64,000 nucleotides of DNA from Arthrobacter sp. MSA 4-2 (GCF_016405885.1 NZ_JAEKGC010000006.1:124001-188000), one strand, 5' to 3'; shown: positions 8,300 to 17,086, counted from the stretch's first letter. Notes: generated by a model from the sequence alone, not told the origin. Made by a program: numbers and translations.

Positions 8300-9169
8300 A
8301 TGAACAGACAATTCGCAGAAGACCTTCAGCAGGACCTCCAGCGCGGTCACGTGCTTGAGTGGGCCGAGATGTATGCCCTGGACGCCGTGACCGACGACGA
8401 GCGCGCCGCGATCGAGGAGTTCCTGACCCACGATGACGGCCTCCGGCAGGCCTTCAACGATAGGGTCCGCTCGAACCGCGAGACGATCACCACGGCCTAT
8501 GCCATCCAGGAGGAGGAGCCTCCGGCCGGACTGCTCGAGAAGATCCTGAGCCAGATTCCAGCCTCCGCACCTGCCGGCACCGACGGCGCAGGCGGCGGCA
8601 CTGAAGCACCGGCAGGGGATCCGGCCGGCGCCGCTGCTGCCGGACCGGCCGCCACCGCTGCGGGCGGCGCGTCCGCGGCCGGCGACGAACTCGCCCGCAG
8701 GCGTCGGACCAAGGGGATGTGGGCCTCCCCCGCCACCCGCTGGCTGACCGCCGCGGCTGCGGCGGTGCTGGTCGCTGCGGGCGGTGTCACCGTAGCGCAG
8801 AACCTCGGGCAGACCTCCATTGAGCAGGAGGTCCTCCAGGCCTCCGACGTCGTCACCGGCTCCTACGTGATTCCCGCCGGCGGCACGGCGGGCCTGGCCC
8901 TGTCCGAGGAGGAGGACGCCGCGGTGGTGACGCTGAAGGGCGTCCCGGCCCCGCCCGAAGGCTCCGTGTACCAGATGTGGCGGCTGCCCGCGGACGGGTC
9001 GGCGCCCGTCTCGGTCAGCACGATGGACGCCGAGGACGTCGCCGGCACAAAGGTGACCGAGGTGGAGGGGATCAGTTCCTTCAGGGGCATCGCCATCACC
9101 GTCGAGCCCGACGGCGGGTCGCCGGTTCCCACCACGCCCGTCATCGCGGAGATCCCCTTCCGCACCTGA
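8300..9169 (+). CDS. rskA: Anti-sigma-K factor RskA family protein
   Basis: 289 residues. The N-terminal ~85 residues form the sigma-binding domain (VLEWAEMYALDAVTDDERAAIEEFL is typical of RskA). A long Ala/Gly/Pro linker follows, then one membrane helix at about 148-167 (WLTAAAAAVLVAAGGVTVAQ). The extracytoplasmic domain carries the RskA signature GSVYQMWRLPADGSAPVS and ITVEPDGGSPVPTTPVI. It should hold SigK at the membrane until proteolysis releases it. The ATG at 8300 is preferred because AGGACAAGG sits just before it; a TTG at 8285 directly after the sigK stop has no such site. Cotranscribed with sigK. Confidence 0.9.
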   Translation: MNRQFAEDLQQDLQRGHVLEWAEMYALDAVTDDERAAIEEFLTHDDGLRQAFNDRVRSNRETITTAYAIQEEEPPAGLLEKILSQIPASAPAGTDGAGGGTEAPAGDPAGAAAAGPAATAAGGASAAGDELARRRRTKGMWASPATRWLTAAAAAVLVAAGGVTVAQNLGQTSIEQEVLQASDVVTGSYVIPAGGTAGLALSEEEDAAVVTLKGVPAPPEGSVYQMWRLPADGSAPVSVSTMDAEDVAGTKVTEVEGISSFRGIAITVEPDGGSPVPTTPVIAEIPFRT

Positions 9170-9203
9170 GCGGCGGGCCGGGGCGGCGGCCCTTGACGGA
9201 GCA

Positions 9204-9251
9204 CGCACCTGACAGACCACGTACCCGACAGACCACGCACCTGACAGAGCA
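9204..9251. repeat. Three tandem 16-base repeats
   Basis: Units CGCACCTGACAGACCA, CGTACCCGACAGACCA and CGCACCTGACAGAGCA follow one another directly after rskA, between the gene end and its terminator hairpin. Function unknown. Confidence 0.7.
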
Positions 9252-9255
9252 GACA

Positions 9256-9283
9256 GAGGGGCCCGGTGGACACCGGGTCCCTC
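9256..9283 (+). terminator. Hairpin after rskA
   Basis: GAGGGGCCCGGT (9256-9267) pairs with ACCGGGTCCCTC (9272-9283) with one G-U wobble and a GGAC loop, followed by T-rich DNA. It likely ends the sigK-rskA transcript. Confidence 0.6.
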
Positions 9284-9286
9284 CGC

Positions 9287-9379
9287 TTGTGCTGTTGGCT
9301 TGTCCTGTTTGCCTGCGCTGTCTTGCCTGCGCTGTTTTGCTTCTGCCGTTCTGTCTGTGCCGTTTTGCCCCTGTGTCGG
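9287..9379. repeat. Purine/pyrimidine-skewed degenerate short repeats
   Basis: A stretch almost free of A on the plus strand, made of diverged copies of elements like CTGTTTTGC and TGCGCTGT. It fills the gap between the convergent rskA and PIG-L genes. No coding sign. Confidence 0.5.
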
Positions 9380-9380
9380 G

Positions 9381-10127
9381 CTAGAAGCCGGCGATGGTCT
9401 GCTCGGTGTTCACGCCCACGACGTGGAACCCCTCGGCGCTGCGCCCGCCGGGCAGTCCCCCACGGACGGCGTTGCCGAGGAGCATGCTGCGCACCGCGGC
9501 GTCCATCTTCTCGACATCGGGGTGCTGGCTGGTGTGGGTGCGGATGGCCTCGAGTTTCACATCCTCGAAGCCGGTGATGTCAACGAAGTGGTTCTCCCTC
9601 TCCTCGGGCCCGCCGTAGAACCACAGCCAGGGCACCCGGTAGGCCTCAAGGCCTGCTGCCGCCAGCTCGGGGAAGGCGAACGGGTTCTCCACCGCAGGGT
9701 ACACCGCCCGCGTGACGGCCTCTCCGCAGGCGAGGTGGTCGGGGTGGCTCTTCTGCAGCCGGTCCCAGTTCCGTTCCGGGTGGGAGGAGACAACGATATC
9801 GGGGCGCACCTCCCGGATGCGGGCCACGATGCCGCGGATCACCGACTCGGTGGGGCTCAGGTAGCCGTCCCGTTCACCGAGGAAGCTGACGTCCTCGACG
9901 CCGACGATGCGCGCCGCCCGGCGCTGTTCCTCATGGCGGGTTTCGACAATGGTGTTCCGGTGCTCCTCGGAGAAGCCTCCGGCGTCGCCGTCGGTCAGGA
10001 TGCAGTAGCTCACCTGGATCCCGGCTGCGGTCCAGGCGGCCACGGTTCCGGCAGCACCGAAGTCGAGGTCGTCGGGGTGGGCAGCGAAGCACAGGACGCG
10101 GCGGATGGTGTTGCGCGCGGGTTCCAC
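9381..10127 (-). CDS. PIG-L (LmbE/MshB) family deacetylase
   Basis: 248-residue zinc-dependent N-deacetylase fold. The metal motif AHPDDLDFG is at residues 16-24 and the second metal His lies in SHPDHLACGEAV. GDAGGF and the DGYLSPTE region fit the LmbE family, whose members remove acetyl groups from GlcNAc-linked substrates (mycothiol, bacillithiol, antibiotics). The substrate here is not determined by sequence; a mycothiol-related role is possible because actinobacteria use MshB and Mca, but this protein is shorter than either and lies after the ETF genes. The GTG start at 10127 is one base after the etfA stop, so it is in the same operon. Confidence 0.85.
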   Translation of the reverse strand: MEPARNTIRRVLCFAAHPDDLDFGAAGTVAAWTAAGIQVSYCILTDGDAGGFSEEHRNTIVETRHEEQRRAARIVGVEDVSFLGERDGYLSPTESVIRGIVARIREVRPDIVVSSHPERNWDRLQKSHPDHLACGEAVTRAVYPAVENPFAFPELAAAGLEAYRVPWLWFYGGPEERENHFVDITGFEDVKLEAIRTHTSQHPDVEKMDAAVRSMLLGNAVRGGLPGGRSAEGFHVVGVNTEQTIAGF

Positions 10128-10128
10128 C

Positions 10129-11076
10129 TCAGGCCCTGCGCTTCCGGATCTCCTCGGCCGCCTGCGGCAGGACGGTGAACAGGTCGCCCACCACGCCGAA
10201 GTCGGCGATCTCGAAGACGGGTGAATCGGGATCCTTATTGATCGCCACGATTACCTGGGAGGTCTGCATCCCGGCCTTCTGCTGCACGGCCCCGGAGATG
10301 CCGGCCGAGATGTATAGCTGGGGGGACACCGTCTTGCCGGTCTGGCCGATCTGCGCCGAGTGCTCGATCCACCCGGCGTCGGTCGCCGCGCGGGAGGCCC
10401 CGACGGCACCGCCGAGGAGGTCGGCGAGTTCCTCGAGCGGGGCGAAGTTGCCGTCCACGCCGCGTCCTCCGGCGACGATGACGCGGGCCTCCGCGAGGTC
10501 CGGACGGCCGGTGGCGGGCTTGTCGACCCGGCCGGTGATGACCGCGGCGGCGGCCGGGGCCGGCACCTCGACCCGGACGGTTTCCGGCGTGGCCGGCTGC
10601 CCGGCGTCGGCGGCTTCGATGCTGTTGGGCTTCACCGCGAGGATCGGGATGCCGGTGGTGACCCGGCACTGTGAGGTGTAGGACCCGGCGAAGACGGATT
10701 TCGTCGCGGTCAGGTCATCGGCCACCGCGACAACATCGGTGATGACGCCCGATTCCAGCCGGACTCCTGCGCGGGCGGCGATTTCCTTCGCCTCGTAGGC
10801 ATTGCCGAGCAGCACCACCGACGCACCGGAGGCCCGCACCGCCTCGGCGAGGAAGGCGGCCTTGCCCGCGACGAGGGACTTCCCCACCGACGGATCGGCG
10901 GGAAGGTAGCAGGTGGACACCCCGTAGGAGCCCAGTCCGTCAAGCAGGGGGTCGCCGGCGTCGCCGGCCACCGCCGCGACGGGATCGCCGAGGGTCCCTG
11001 CCAGGGTGAGCAGTTCCCGGTCATTCTTGGCGAGCACCGCGCCGGGGTCGTGGAGGAAGACAAGTACCGTAGGCAT
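10129..11076 (-). CDS. etfA: Electron transfer flavoprotein alpha subunit
   Basis: 315 residues. The N-terminal ETF domain (MPTVLVFLHDPGAVL) pairs with the beta subunit. The C-terminal FAD domain is clear: VIVAGGRGVDGNFAPLEELA, then GASRAATDAGWIEHSAQIGQTGKTVSP and PQLYISAGISGAVQQKAGM, ending FEIADFGVVGDLFTVLP. With EtfB it carries electrons from acyl-CoA and other flavin dehydrogenases to the quinone pool. No ETF dehydrogenase or FixC lies in the window. An AAGGAG site precedes the ATG; the gap from etfB is 39 bases, so the two are one operon. Confidence 0.96.
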   Translation of the reverse strand: MPTVLVFLHDPGAVLAKNDRELLTLAGTLGDPVAAVAGDAGDPLLDGLGSYGVSTCYLPADPSVGKSLVAGKAAFLAEAVRASGASVVLLGNAYEAKEIAARAGVRLESGVITDVVAVADDLTATKSVFAGSYTSQCRVTTGIPILAVKPNSIEAADAGQPATPETVRVEVPAPAAAAVITGRVDKPATGRPDLAEARVIVAGGRGVDGNFAPLEELADLLGGAVGASRAATDAGWIEHSAQIGQTGKTVSPQLYISAGISGAVQQKAGMQTSQVIVAINKDPDSPVFEIADFGVVGDLFTVLPQAAEEIRKRRA

Positions 11077-11115
11077 GCTGCGGTCTCCTTTTCGAAGGAA
11101 GTGGTGGGCGGCGGG

Positions 11116-11943
11116 CTAGAGGAGCTTTTGTCCCGCGAGGAAGTCGACGAGCCGCAGGCCCGCGTCGCCTTCGTCCGTGATCACAATGCCCTGGCTGCGC
11201 GGAGGCCGCGGTTCGGCGGCCTCGACGGCCGTCCAGGAGCCGGCGAACCCGACCTCGTCGGCGGCCAGCCCGATGTCGGAGAGGGACAGCGTGCGCAGCG
11301 GCTTCTTCTTCGCCGCCATGATGCCCTTGAAGTTGGGGTAGCGCGGCTCATTGATCTGGTCGGTGACCGACACCAGAGCGGGCAGCGCACAGGCGATGGT
11401 CTCTGAGTAGGCATCACCGTCGCGGCGGGCCGTGAGCGTCCACCCCGCTTCCGCGGCCTCAAGCTCGAGGGCCGCGGCGAACGTCACCTGGGGCAGGTCG
11501 AGACGTTCGGCCAGCTGGGCCGGAACCAGGGAGGTCTCCCCGTCCGTCGAAGCCATCCCGGTGAGGACCAGGTCGAAGGGGCCGAGGTGGGAGAGCAAGG
11601 CGGCGAGCGCGCGGGACGTCGCGGAGGCGTCCGATCCGGCCAGAGCGTCGTCGGTGAGGTGGACCCCCTCAGCCGCGCCCATCTGCAGGGCCTTCTTCAC
11701 GGCGCTGACGGCCGGACCCGGGCCCATCGTGACCGCCGTGACCCGGTGCCCGGCCGCGTCCCCGCCGTGCTGCTCCACGAGCTGTAGGGCCGCTTCGAGG
11801 GCGTACTCGTCGAGTTCGGAGAGGATGCTCTCGGAGCGTTCGGTGGTGTTGCGGGGGCCGTTGAGGTGGCGGTCGAACTGGGCGTCGGGCACGTGCTTGA
11901 CCAGTACGGCGATATTCAGTCCCGGAGTCGGGGCCTCGTCCAT
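11116..11943 (-). CDS. etfB: Electron transfer flavoprotein beta subunit
   Basis: 275 residues, first gene of the etfB-etfA-deacetylase operon. Seen: IAVLVKHVPDAQFDRHL at the N-terminus, SELDEYALEAALQL, TAVTMGPGPAVSAVKKALQMGA (nucleotide-binding loop, AMP in known ETFs), DLVLTGMASTDGETSLVPAQLAE, and the C-terminal PNFKGIMAAKKKPLRTLSLSDIG recognition loop that docks with partner dehydrogenases. Length is normal. A GGAAGG ribosome site precedes the ATG. Confidence 0.96.
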   Translation of the reverse strand: MDEAPTPGLNIAVLVKHVPDAQFDRHLNGPRNTTERSESILSELDEYALEAALQLVEQHGGDAAGHRVTAVTMGPGPAVSAVKKALQMGAAEGVHLTDDALAGSDASATSRALAALLSHLGPFDLVLTGMASTDGETSLVPAQLAERLDLPQVTFAAALELEAAEAGWTLTARRDGDAYSETIACALPALVSVTDQINEPRYPNFKGIMAAKKKPLRTLSLSDIGLAADEVGFAGSWTAVEAAEPRPPRSQGIVITDEGDAGLRLVDFLAGQKLL

Positions 11944-12013
11944 GAGAAACCTTCCTAAGGTGGCAGTCTGTCCCGCGCTCTAGCTAACCATAAAGTTGTC
12001 CGGGCCTTCTCCG

Positions 12014-12040
12014 CCGGGGCGCCCCCGCGGGGCGCCCCGG
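12014..12040 (-). terminator. 12-bp GC hairpin after the htrA-like gene
   Basis: CCGGGGCGCCCC (12014-12025) and GGGGCGCCCCGG (12029-12040) are perfect complements with a CGC loop, 3 bases beyond the stop codon of the protease gene. Confidence 0.65.
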
Positions 12041-12043
12041 GAA

Positions 12044-13627
12044 TCAGGCGGCGGGCGCCTCGGCGAGGGTCACGTCGATGGTGACCGTGTCTCCGCCGCG
12101 CCGCACCTCGACGGGGACGGTCTCCCCGACCGGCTGCATTCGTACCGCTGCGGTGAGCGACTGGGGGTCCCCGATGGGTGAATCCCCCACCTTGGTGATG
12201 ATGTCGCCCTCGCGGATCTCGGCGTCGTCGGCCGGTGACCCGGCTTCCACCCCGGCCACCTGGGCGCCGACGGAGAAGGTGGAGCCGGAGGAGGCGTTCT
12301 CCCCGGCCGCAGGCTCAACGGTCACGCCGAGGAACCCGTGGGTGGCCTTGCCGTTCTCGATGATGTCGTTGGCCACCCGCTCGGCGTAGGAGATCGGGAT
12401 GGAGAAGCCGACGCCGATGTTCCCGGCGCTTTCATCGCTTCCGCTTGAGGCGATGGCGACGTTGACGCCGATCACCCGCCCCTGCGCATCGACGAGGGCG
12501 CCGCCGGAGTTGCCCTGGTTGATGGCGGCGTCGGTCTGGATGACGTTCAGGTAGATGGAGCCCTGGGACTGCGGCTGCGGCTCCTGCGACCCGTCGGGCG
12601 GCAGGAAGTTGAAGCCGTCGCCCTCCTGCTGCTCGGGGGCATCCGACTGCTCCTCCGGTACCGCCGAGGACGCCACGCTGATGGTGCGGTTGAGCGTCGA
12701 GATGATGCCGTCGGTGACCGTGCCGCTCAGGCCCAGGGGGGCACCGATGGCGATGGCGGTGTCGCCAACGTTCAGCTCCTCCGAGTTTCCGAGCGCGGCG
12801 GGCGTCAGGTCGGGTGCATCAATCTTGATGACGGCGAGGTCGGATAGCGGGTCGGTTCCGACGATGTCGGCCCGGAAGACCCGGCCGTCGTTGGTCTTGA
12901 CCTCGACGGCGGCGTCGGCGACCTGCCCTCCGAGGGTGACAACGTGGGTGTTCGTGAGGATGTGCCCTTCCTCGTCGAGGATGATCCCCGAACCCGATCC
13001 GCCCGAACCGTTTCCGCTGACGGCGATGGTGACGACGCTGGGCGATGCCTTCACGGCGGCGGCGGTGATCTCGTTAACGCTGTCGGAGTTATTGACGATC
13101 ACGGACTCGCTGCGTCCGCCGCCCGAGCCTGAGCCGGCGGTGCCCCCGCCGTCGAACAGCCCGTCGGCCCCTGCCGCGATGGCGCCGCCGAGCAGGCCGG
13201 CCGCGAGGACACCGGCGAGGAAGGCGGGAACGCCGATGCGCTTCTTCTCCCGGACCCGTACGGACGCGTGCTGTCCGGAGGACTGGAGCCACGGCTGGGA
13301 CGGGGGCTGGGCGGGAGGCACCGGCTGGCCGAACGTTCCCTGCCGGAAAGAGTTCTGCCCGTAGGAGTTCTGCCCGTAGGAGTTCTGTCCGTAGGAGCTC
13401 TGTCCATGGGAGCTCTGTCCCTGAGACCCCTGGGGGGAAGCCTCGGAGGTACCCTGGCGGTAGGGTGCCTGCCCGCCGGTGGGGAGGGCCGCCGTATCGC
13501 CGCCGGTGCGGTCCTCGGGGGCACGACCGGAGTCGGCGACCTGCGCCTGCTCTGCCGTTGGAGGGTTTGCCGGTCGGGGCGGGATCGGGCGGTCAGGACC
13601 GGCAGGTCCCCCAAACTGGTCAGCCAT
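12044..13627 (-). CDS. HtrA/DegP-like membrane-anchored serine protease with PDZ domain
   Basis: 527 residues. A ~125-residue Pro/Gln/Ser-rich cytoplasmic region contains a run of SYGQN-type pentapeptides (about 70-96). One membrane helix follows (about 131-153), then a trypsin-like domain with the full triad: H228 (LTNTHVVTL), D263 (SDLAVIKID) and S374 (NQGNSGGALVDA). A PDZ domain fills the last ~80 residues (GVEAGSPADDAEIREGDIITKVGD). It should degrade or refold damaged envelope proteins outside the membrane. The ATG at 13627 is chosen because AAAGGA lies 7 bases upstream; the frame is open to 13690. It is divergent from a TPM/PspA pair, suggesting an envelope-stress role. Confidence 0.92.
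   Translation of the reverse strand: MADQFGGPAGPDRPIPPRPANPPTAEQAQVADSGRAPEDRTGGDTAALPTGGQAPYRQGTSEASPQGSQGQSSHGQSSYGQNSYGQNSYGQNSFRQGTFGQPVPPAQPPSQPWLQSSGQHASVRVREKKRIGVPAFLAGVLAAGLLGGAIAAGADGLFDGGGTAGSGSGGGRSESVIVNNSDSVNEITAAAVKASPSVVTIAVSGNGSGGSGSGIILDEEGHILTNTHVVTLGGQVADAAVEVKTNDGRVFRADIVGTDPLSDLAVIKIDAPDLTPAALGNSEELNVGDTAIAIGAPLGLSGTVTDGIISTLNRTISVASSAVPEEQSDAPEQQEGDGFNFLPPDGSQEPQPQSQGSIYLNVIQTDAAINQGNSGGALVDAQGRVIGVNVAIASSGSDESAGNIGVGFSIPISYAERVANDIIENGKATHGFLGVTVEPAAGENASSGSTFSVGAQVAGVEAGSPADDAEIREGDIITKVGDSPIGDPQSLTAAVRMQPVGETVPVEVRRGGDTVTIDVTLAEAPAA
13351..13420 (-). repeat. Tandem 15-base repeats coding for SYGQN units
   Basis: About 4.7 copies of a 15-base unit (plus strand AGTTCTGCCCGTAGG and variants) inside the protease gene. 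The unit length keeps frame, so copy number can vary without breaking the protein. Confidence 0.8.
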
Positions 13628-13971
13628 TCGAATTCCTTTCATCGCGGTTGTCTCCACTATGGCAACGAAGACTGAACCTTGAGGGAGCATTTGCTGGAGG
13701 TCTGCTGGGAAGCAGCCGGAAAGCGTAGGGTCCCACTGCCCATTATTCCCCCTGCGGGCTGGTGCTTCATCTCCGCGGCCGGGCGGAGGCCCGGGCCTTC
13801 ACCCCGGAAGCGGGATGGCTTCGTGAAGTTTCGCTTGGGGCTTAGGTCCGGGCCCGCCGTGCCGGTGGACGGCCCCAACCGCCGGCCATAGAATCAAAAT
13901 TCAGGGAGCCCCGGCGTCCGTCGCCTTTCTTCCCGACGGGCGTGGCCGGGGAACATGCTGAAGGGTACTGA
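13628..13971. other. Divergent intergenic region between the HtrA-like gene and the TPM gene
   Basis: 344 bases with no convincing ORF. A possible -10 box TAGAAT (13889-13894) faces the TPM gene, whose ATG at 13972 has AAGGG 6 bases upstream. On the minus strand a TAGTGG element lies ~25 bases before the protease ATG. No clear operator palindrome was found. Confidence 0.5.
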
Positions 13972-16035
13972 ATGCAACGGATGACCAGGCGGACCGGCGC
14001 CGCCGCGGGACTCAGCGCCCTGATCGCGCTGACACTGGCGCCGGGTGCGGCCTACGCGGCCGACCCTATCGATATCCCGGACGGGGAGACGGTGGTCGAC
14101 CAGACCGGAGTCCTCACCCCGGCCGACGTCAGCGACGTCGAGGCCGCCATCACCGACCTCCAGAACGAATACGGGTACACCGTCCAGATCGTCTATGTGG
14201 ACACCTTTACGAGTCCCTCGGACCCGCTTACCTGGGCGAGGGAAACTGCCATAGCCAGCAATCTTAACGCGGACGACGCCCTGCTGGCGGTCGCGGTCGA
14301 CTCCGGGCAGGCCCGATTCGTCGCGGGCAACGGCACTGAGGTCACACAGAACACCAATGACATCTTTGCCCGGCAGATCGACCCGCAGCTTGACGGCGGA
14401 AACTACGCCCAGGCGGCCCTTGCGGCCGTCGACGGCACGGAGGCGGTTCTTGCCGACCCGGGCGCCGGCGGAGCGGCGGGCGACGGCGGCGGGGGCGGTG
14501 CGGGATTCCTCATCGGGCTCGTAGCACTCGCGGGCGCCGGCAGCTATTTCTTCATGCGTTCGCGCCGGCGCCGGCAGGCCGCGCCCAAGGAGATCACCTA
14601 CGGGCCGGGGCAGGCACCCGACGGCGCCGTCGTCGACCCGCTGGCCTCCCTCAGCGTCGAGGACCTGCGCAAGCGGGCGGGAAGCCTGCTCGTCGCCGCC
14701 GACGACGCGATCAAGTCGAGCGAGCAGGAGCTCGGTTTCGCCGAGGCGTCCTACGGCGAGGCCGCGGTCAAGCCCTTCGCCGCCGACATCGCCGCCGCCA
14801 GGGTGCACATGAGCGAGTCGTTCAAGCTGCAGCAGCAGCTCGATGACCACATCCCCGACACTGAGGGGCAGCAGCGCGCCTGGCTGGGAGACATCATCCG
14901 CCGCTGCGAGGCGGTCAATGAGTCCCTGCAGGCGCACAAGGCCGACTTCGACTCGCTGCGCGAGCTCGAGCGGAACGCCCCGCAGGCCCTCGACGCCGCA
15001 CGGAACGCCGCCAATGCGGCCGGCACCCGGTTCGTCGCCGCTGAGGAGCGCCTGACCGCCCTGCGGCGCCGGTACGCCGGCACGGCCACCTCCCAGGTGC
15101 AGGACAACGTCGATCAGGCCCGCGAGCGCCTCGCATTCGTTGAAAGTGCCGCCACCGAGGCCCGGACCCGGATGGACGCCGGTGAAACCGGACCCGCCGT
15201 CGTCGCCGTGCGCGCCGCTGAAGAGTCAGTCAGCCAGGCCAACCTGCTGCTCGACGCCATCGACAAGCGGGCCGCCGAACTGGAGGCGGCTCAGGAGGAG
15301 CTCGACCGGGCCGTCGCCGACACCGTGCAGGACCTCGCGCAGGCGACCGCCATGGTCCGCACCGGACGCCACGACGACCTCGTCGGGCCGGTCGCGGCGG
15401 CGGAATCGGCGCTCCAGACGGTGCGCTCACAGCGCCAGGCCGGTCCCATCGACCCCATTGCACTGCTCGAACGCGTCGAGGGCGCGCACCGCCAGCTCGA
15501 CGCGGCGATCGGTGGAGTGCGCGACCAGAGCGAGCAGGCGCGGCGGGCCCGCGAATCCCTGCAGCACACCCTCCTGGCCGCTCACTCGCGCATCTCGGGG
15601 ACCGAGGACTACATCCGGGCACGCCGCGGCGGCGTCGGCAGCGAGGCCCGCACCCGGCTCGCCGAAGCCGGCCGCAACCTCGACTACGCCGTTAGCATCC
15701 AGGACTCCGACCCCGTCACCGCCCTGTCCCATGCCGAGCAGGCCGTGATGCTCGCCGAGCAGGCGGCGCAGCTCGCCGAGCAGGACGTCTCGGGCTTCGG
15801 AGGAGGCGGCTACGGCGGTTACGGTGGCTACGGCGGCCGCCGCGGCGGCGGTGATGGGATGGGTGGAGCCCTGCTCGGCGGCATCCTGCTCGGCGGGCTC
15901 CTCAACGGCGGCGGCGGATTCTTCGGCGGCGGAGGCGACGGCGGCGGGGACGTCTTCGGCGGCGGCGGCTTCGGCGGCTTCGAGGGCGGAGGCGGAGGCT
16001 TCGGCGGCTTCGACGGAGGTGGAGGCGACTTCTAA
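13972..16035 (+). CDS. TPM-domain membrane protein with coiled coil and Gly-rich tail
   Basis: 687 residues. Signal peptide 1-30 (LSALIALTLAPGAAYAA), then a TPM domain at about 35-160 (VVDQTGVLTPADVSDVEAAI, DDALLAVAVDSGQARFVAG) outside the membrane, one membrane helix at ~178-195 followed by RSRRRR, then a ~400-residue charged helical cytoplasmic part likely to form coiled coils, and a final ~90 residues made almost only of Gly, Phe and Tyr (GYGGYGGYGGR). TPM proteins are linked to photosystem repair in plants and to membrane stress in bacteria. It precedes pspA by 72 bases, so a joint membrane-maintenance role is likely. The exact activity is unknown. Confidence 0.87.
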   Translation: MQRMTRRTGAAAGLSALIALTLAPGAAYAADPIDIPDGETVVDQTGVLTPADVSDVEAAITDLQNEYGYTVQIVYVDTFTSPSDPLTWARETAIASNLNADDALLAVAVDSGQARFVAGNGTEVTQNTNDIFARQIDPQLDGGNYAQAALAAVDGTEAVLADPGAGGAAGDGGGGGAGFLIGLVALAGAGSYFFMRSRRRRQAAPKEITYGPGQAPDGAVVDPLASLSVEDLRKRAGSLLVAADDAIKSSEQELGFAEASYGEAAVKPFAADIAAARVHMSESFKLQQQLDDHIPDTEGQQRAWLGDIIRRCEAVNESLQAHKADFDSLRELERNAPQALDAARNAANAAGTRFVAAEERLTALRRRYAGTATSQVQDNVDQARERLAFVESAATEARTRMDAGETGPAVVAVRAAEESVSQANLLLDAIDKRAAELEAAQEELDRAVADTVQDLAQATAMVRTGRHDDLVGPVAAAESALQTVRSQRQAGPIDPIALLERVEGAHRQLDAAIGGVRDQSEQARRARESLQHTLLAAHSRISGTEDYIRARRGGVGSEARTRLAEAGRNLDYAVSIQDSDPVTALSHAEQAVMLAEQAAQLAEQDVSGFGGGGYGGYGGYGGRRGGGDGMGGALLGGILLGGLLNGGGGFFGGGGDGGGDVFGGGGFGGFEGGGGGFGGFDGGGGDF

Positions 16036-16107
16036 TCCCGCGGCGGCAGCTCCGGCTCCGCCGCACCAGTACTCACGAGAAACATCCACAGATCGAGAGG
16101 AAACCTC

Positions 16108-16872
16108 ATGGTAAAGCAGTCAATTTTCGGCCGGATCGCTCAGCTGGCAAAGGCAAACATCAACTCCGTGCTCGACCAGGCGGAGGATCCGCAGAAGATG
16201 CTGGACCAGATGGTCCGCGACTACACCAACAGCATCGCCGAAGCCGAGAGCGCCGTCGCCCAGACCATCGGGAACCTCCGGATGATCCAGGACGACTACA
16301 ACGAGGACATGGAGAACGCCCGCAGTTGGGGCAATAAGGCGCTTGCCGCGTCGAAGCGGGCGGACGAGTACCGCAGTTCCGGCGACGCCGTCGACGCCGA
16401 GAAGTTCGACAACCTCGCCAAGGTCGCCATCCAGCGGCAGATCGCCGCGGAGAACGAGGCCAAGGGTGCAGAGCCGACCATCGCTTCGCAGACGGAAATC
16501 GTCGACAAGCTGAAGACCGGCCTGAACCAGATGAAGGGCAAGCTGGGCGAACTCACGTCCAAGCGGGACCAGCTCATCGCCCGCGCCCGGACCGCCCAGG
16601 CCCAGCAGCAGGTCCACGACGCCGTCAAGAGCATCGACTTCCTCGACCCCACGAGCGAGGTGGGGCGTTTCGAGGAGAAGATCCGGCGGGAAGAAGCCAA
16701 GGTGCGCGGGCAGCAGGAGCTCGCCAGCTCAAGCCTCGATTCGCAGTTCGAGAGCCTCGAGGACCTCGGGGAGCAGTCGGAGATCGAGGCACGGCTCGCG
16801 GCGCTGAAGTCGGGAGCCCCGGCCCAGCCGCAGTCGGCCATCAGCCAGGGCACCGAGACGACCGCCCCGTAG
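16108..16872 (+). CDS. pspA: PspA/IM30 family membrane-stress protein
   Basis: 254 residues, nearly all coiled coil: the N-terminal amphipathic helix (SIFGRIAQLAKANINSVLDQ), EDPQKMLDQMVRDYTNSIAEAE, and regular heptads to about residue 215. This ESCRT-III-like family coats and repairs leaky membranes. The ~30-residue C-terminal tail after the coil (SGAPAQPQSAISQGTETTAP) is low-complexity. The ATG at 16108 follows AGAGGAAACC. It lies directly after the TPM-domain gene and has its own terminator hairpin. No PspB, PspC or PspF homologue is in the window, so regulation differs from E. coli. Confidence 0.93.
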   Translation: MVKQSIFGRIAQLAKANINSVLDQAEDPQKMLDQMVRDYTNSIAEAESAVAQTIGNLRMIQDDYNEDMENARSWGNKALAASKRADEYRSSGDAVDAEKFDNLAKVAIQRQIAAENEAKGAEPTIASQTEIVDKLKTGLNQMKGKLGELTSKRDQLIARARTAQAQQQVHDAVKSIDFLDPTSEVGRFEEKIRREEAKVRGQQELASSSLDSQFESLEDLGEQSEIEARLAALKSGAPAQPQSAISQGTETTAP

Positions 16873-16898
16873 CCGCCCACTGACACGCGATTTCCCGA

Positions 16899-16930
16899 GG
16901 AGAGCCGCAGCGCCCGCGCTGCGGCTCTCC
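16899..16930 (+). terminator. 14-bp hairpin after pspA
   Basis: GGAGAGCCGCAGCG (16899-16912) pairs perfectly with CGCTGCGGCTCTCC (16917-16930), 4-base loop, 26 bases after the pspA stop. Confidence 0.7.
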
Positions 16931-17080
16931 CTGCGTCGAGGCGCCTTGCGTGACGGCACCCGGAGCCGTGCAGCGCAGCGGGCCCGGTTTGGCGGGCCCG
17001 CTGCCGCGGCATCGGCGTGCCCCGCCCCGCCCCCTGGATCTCCCGCCTGGATCTGCTGCCTGCGGGACCCGGCAGGCAGG

Positions 17081-17086
17081 TACATT
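17081..17086 (+). promoter_or_regulatory. Leaderless -10 box of the photolyase gene
   Basis: TACATT ends 7 bases before the ATG at 17094 with GGGGACC between, consistent with a transcript starting at the start codon. Confidence 0.5.
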
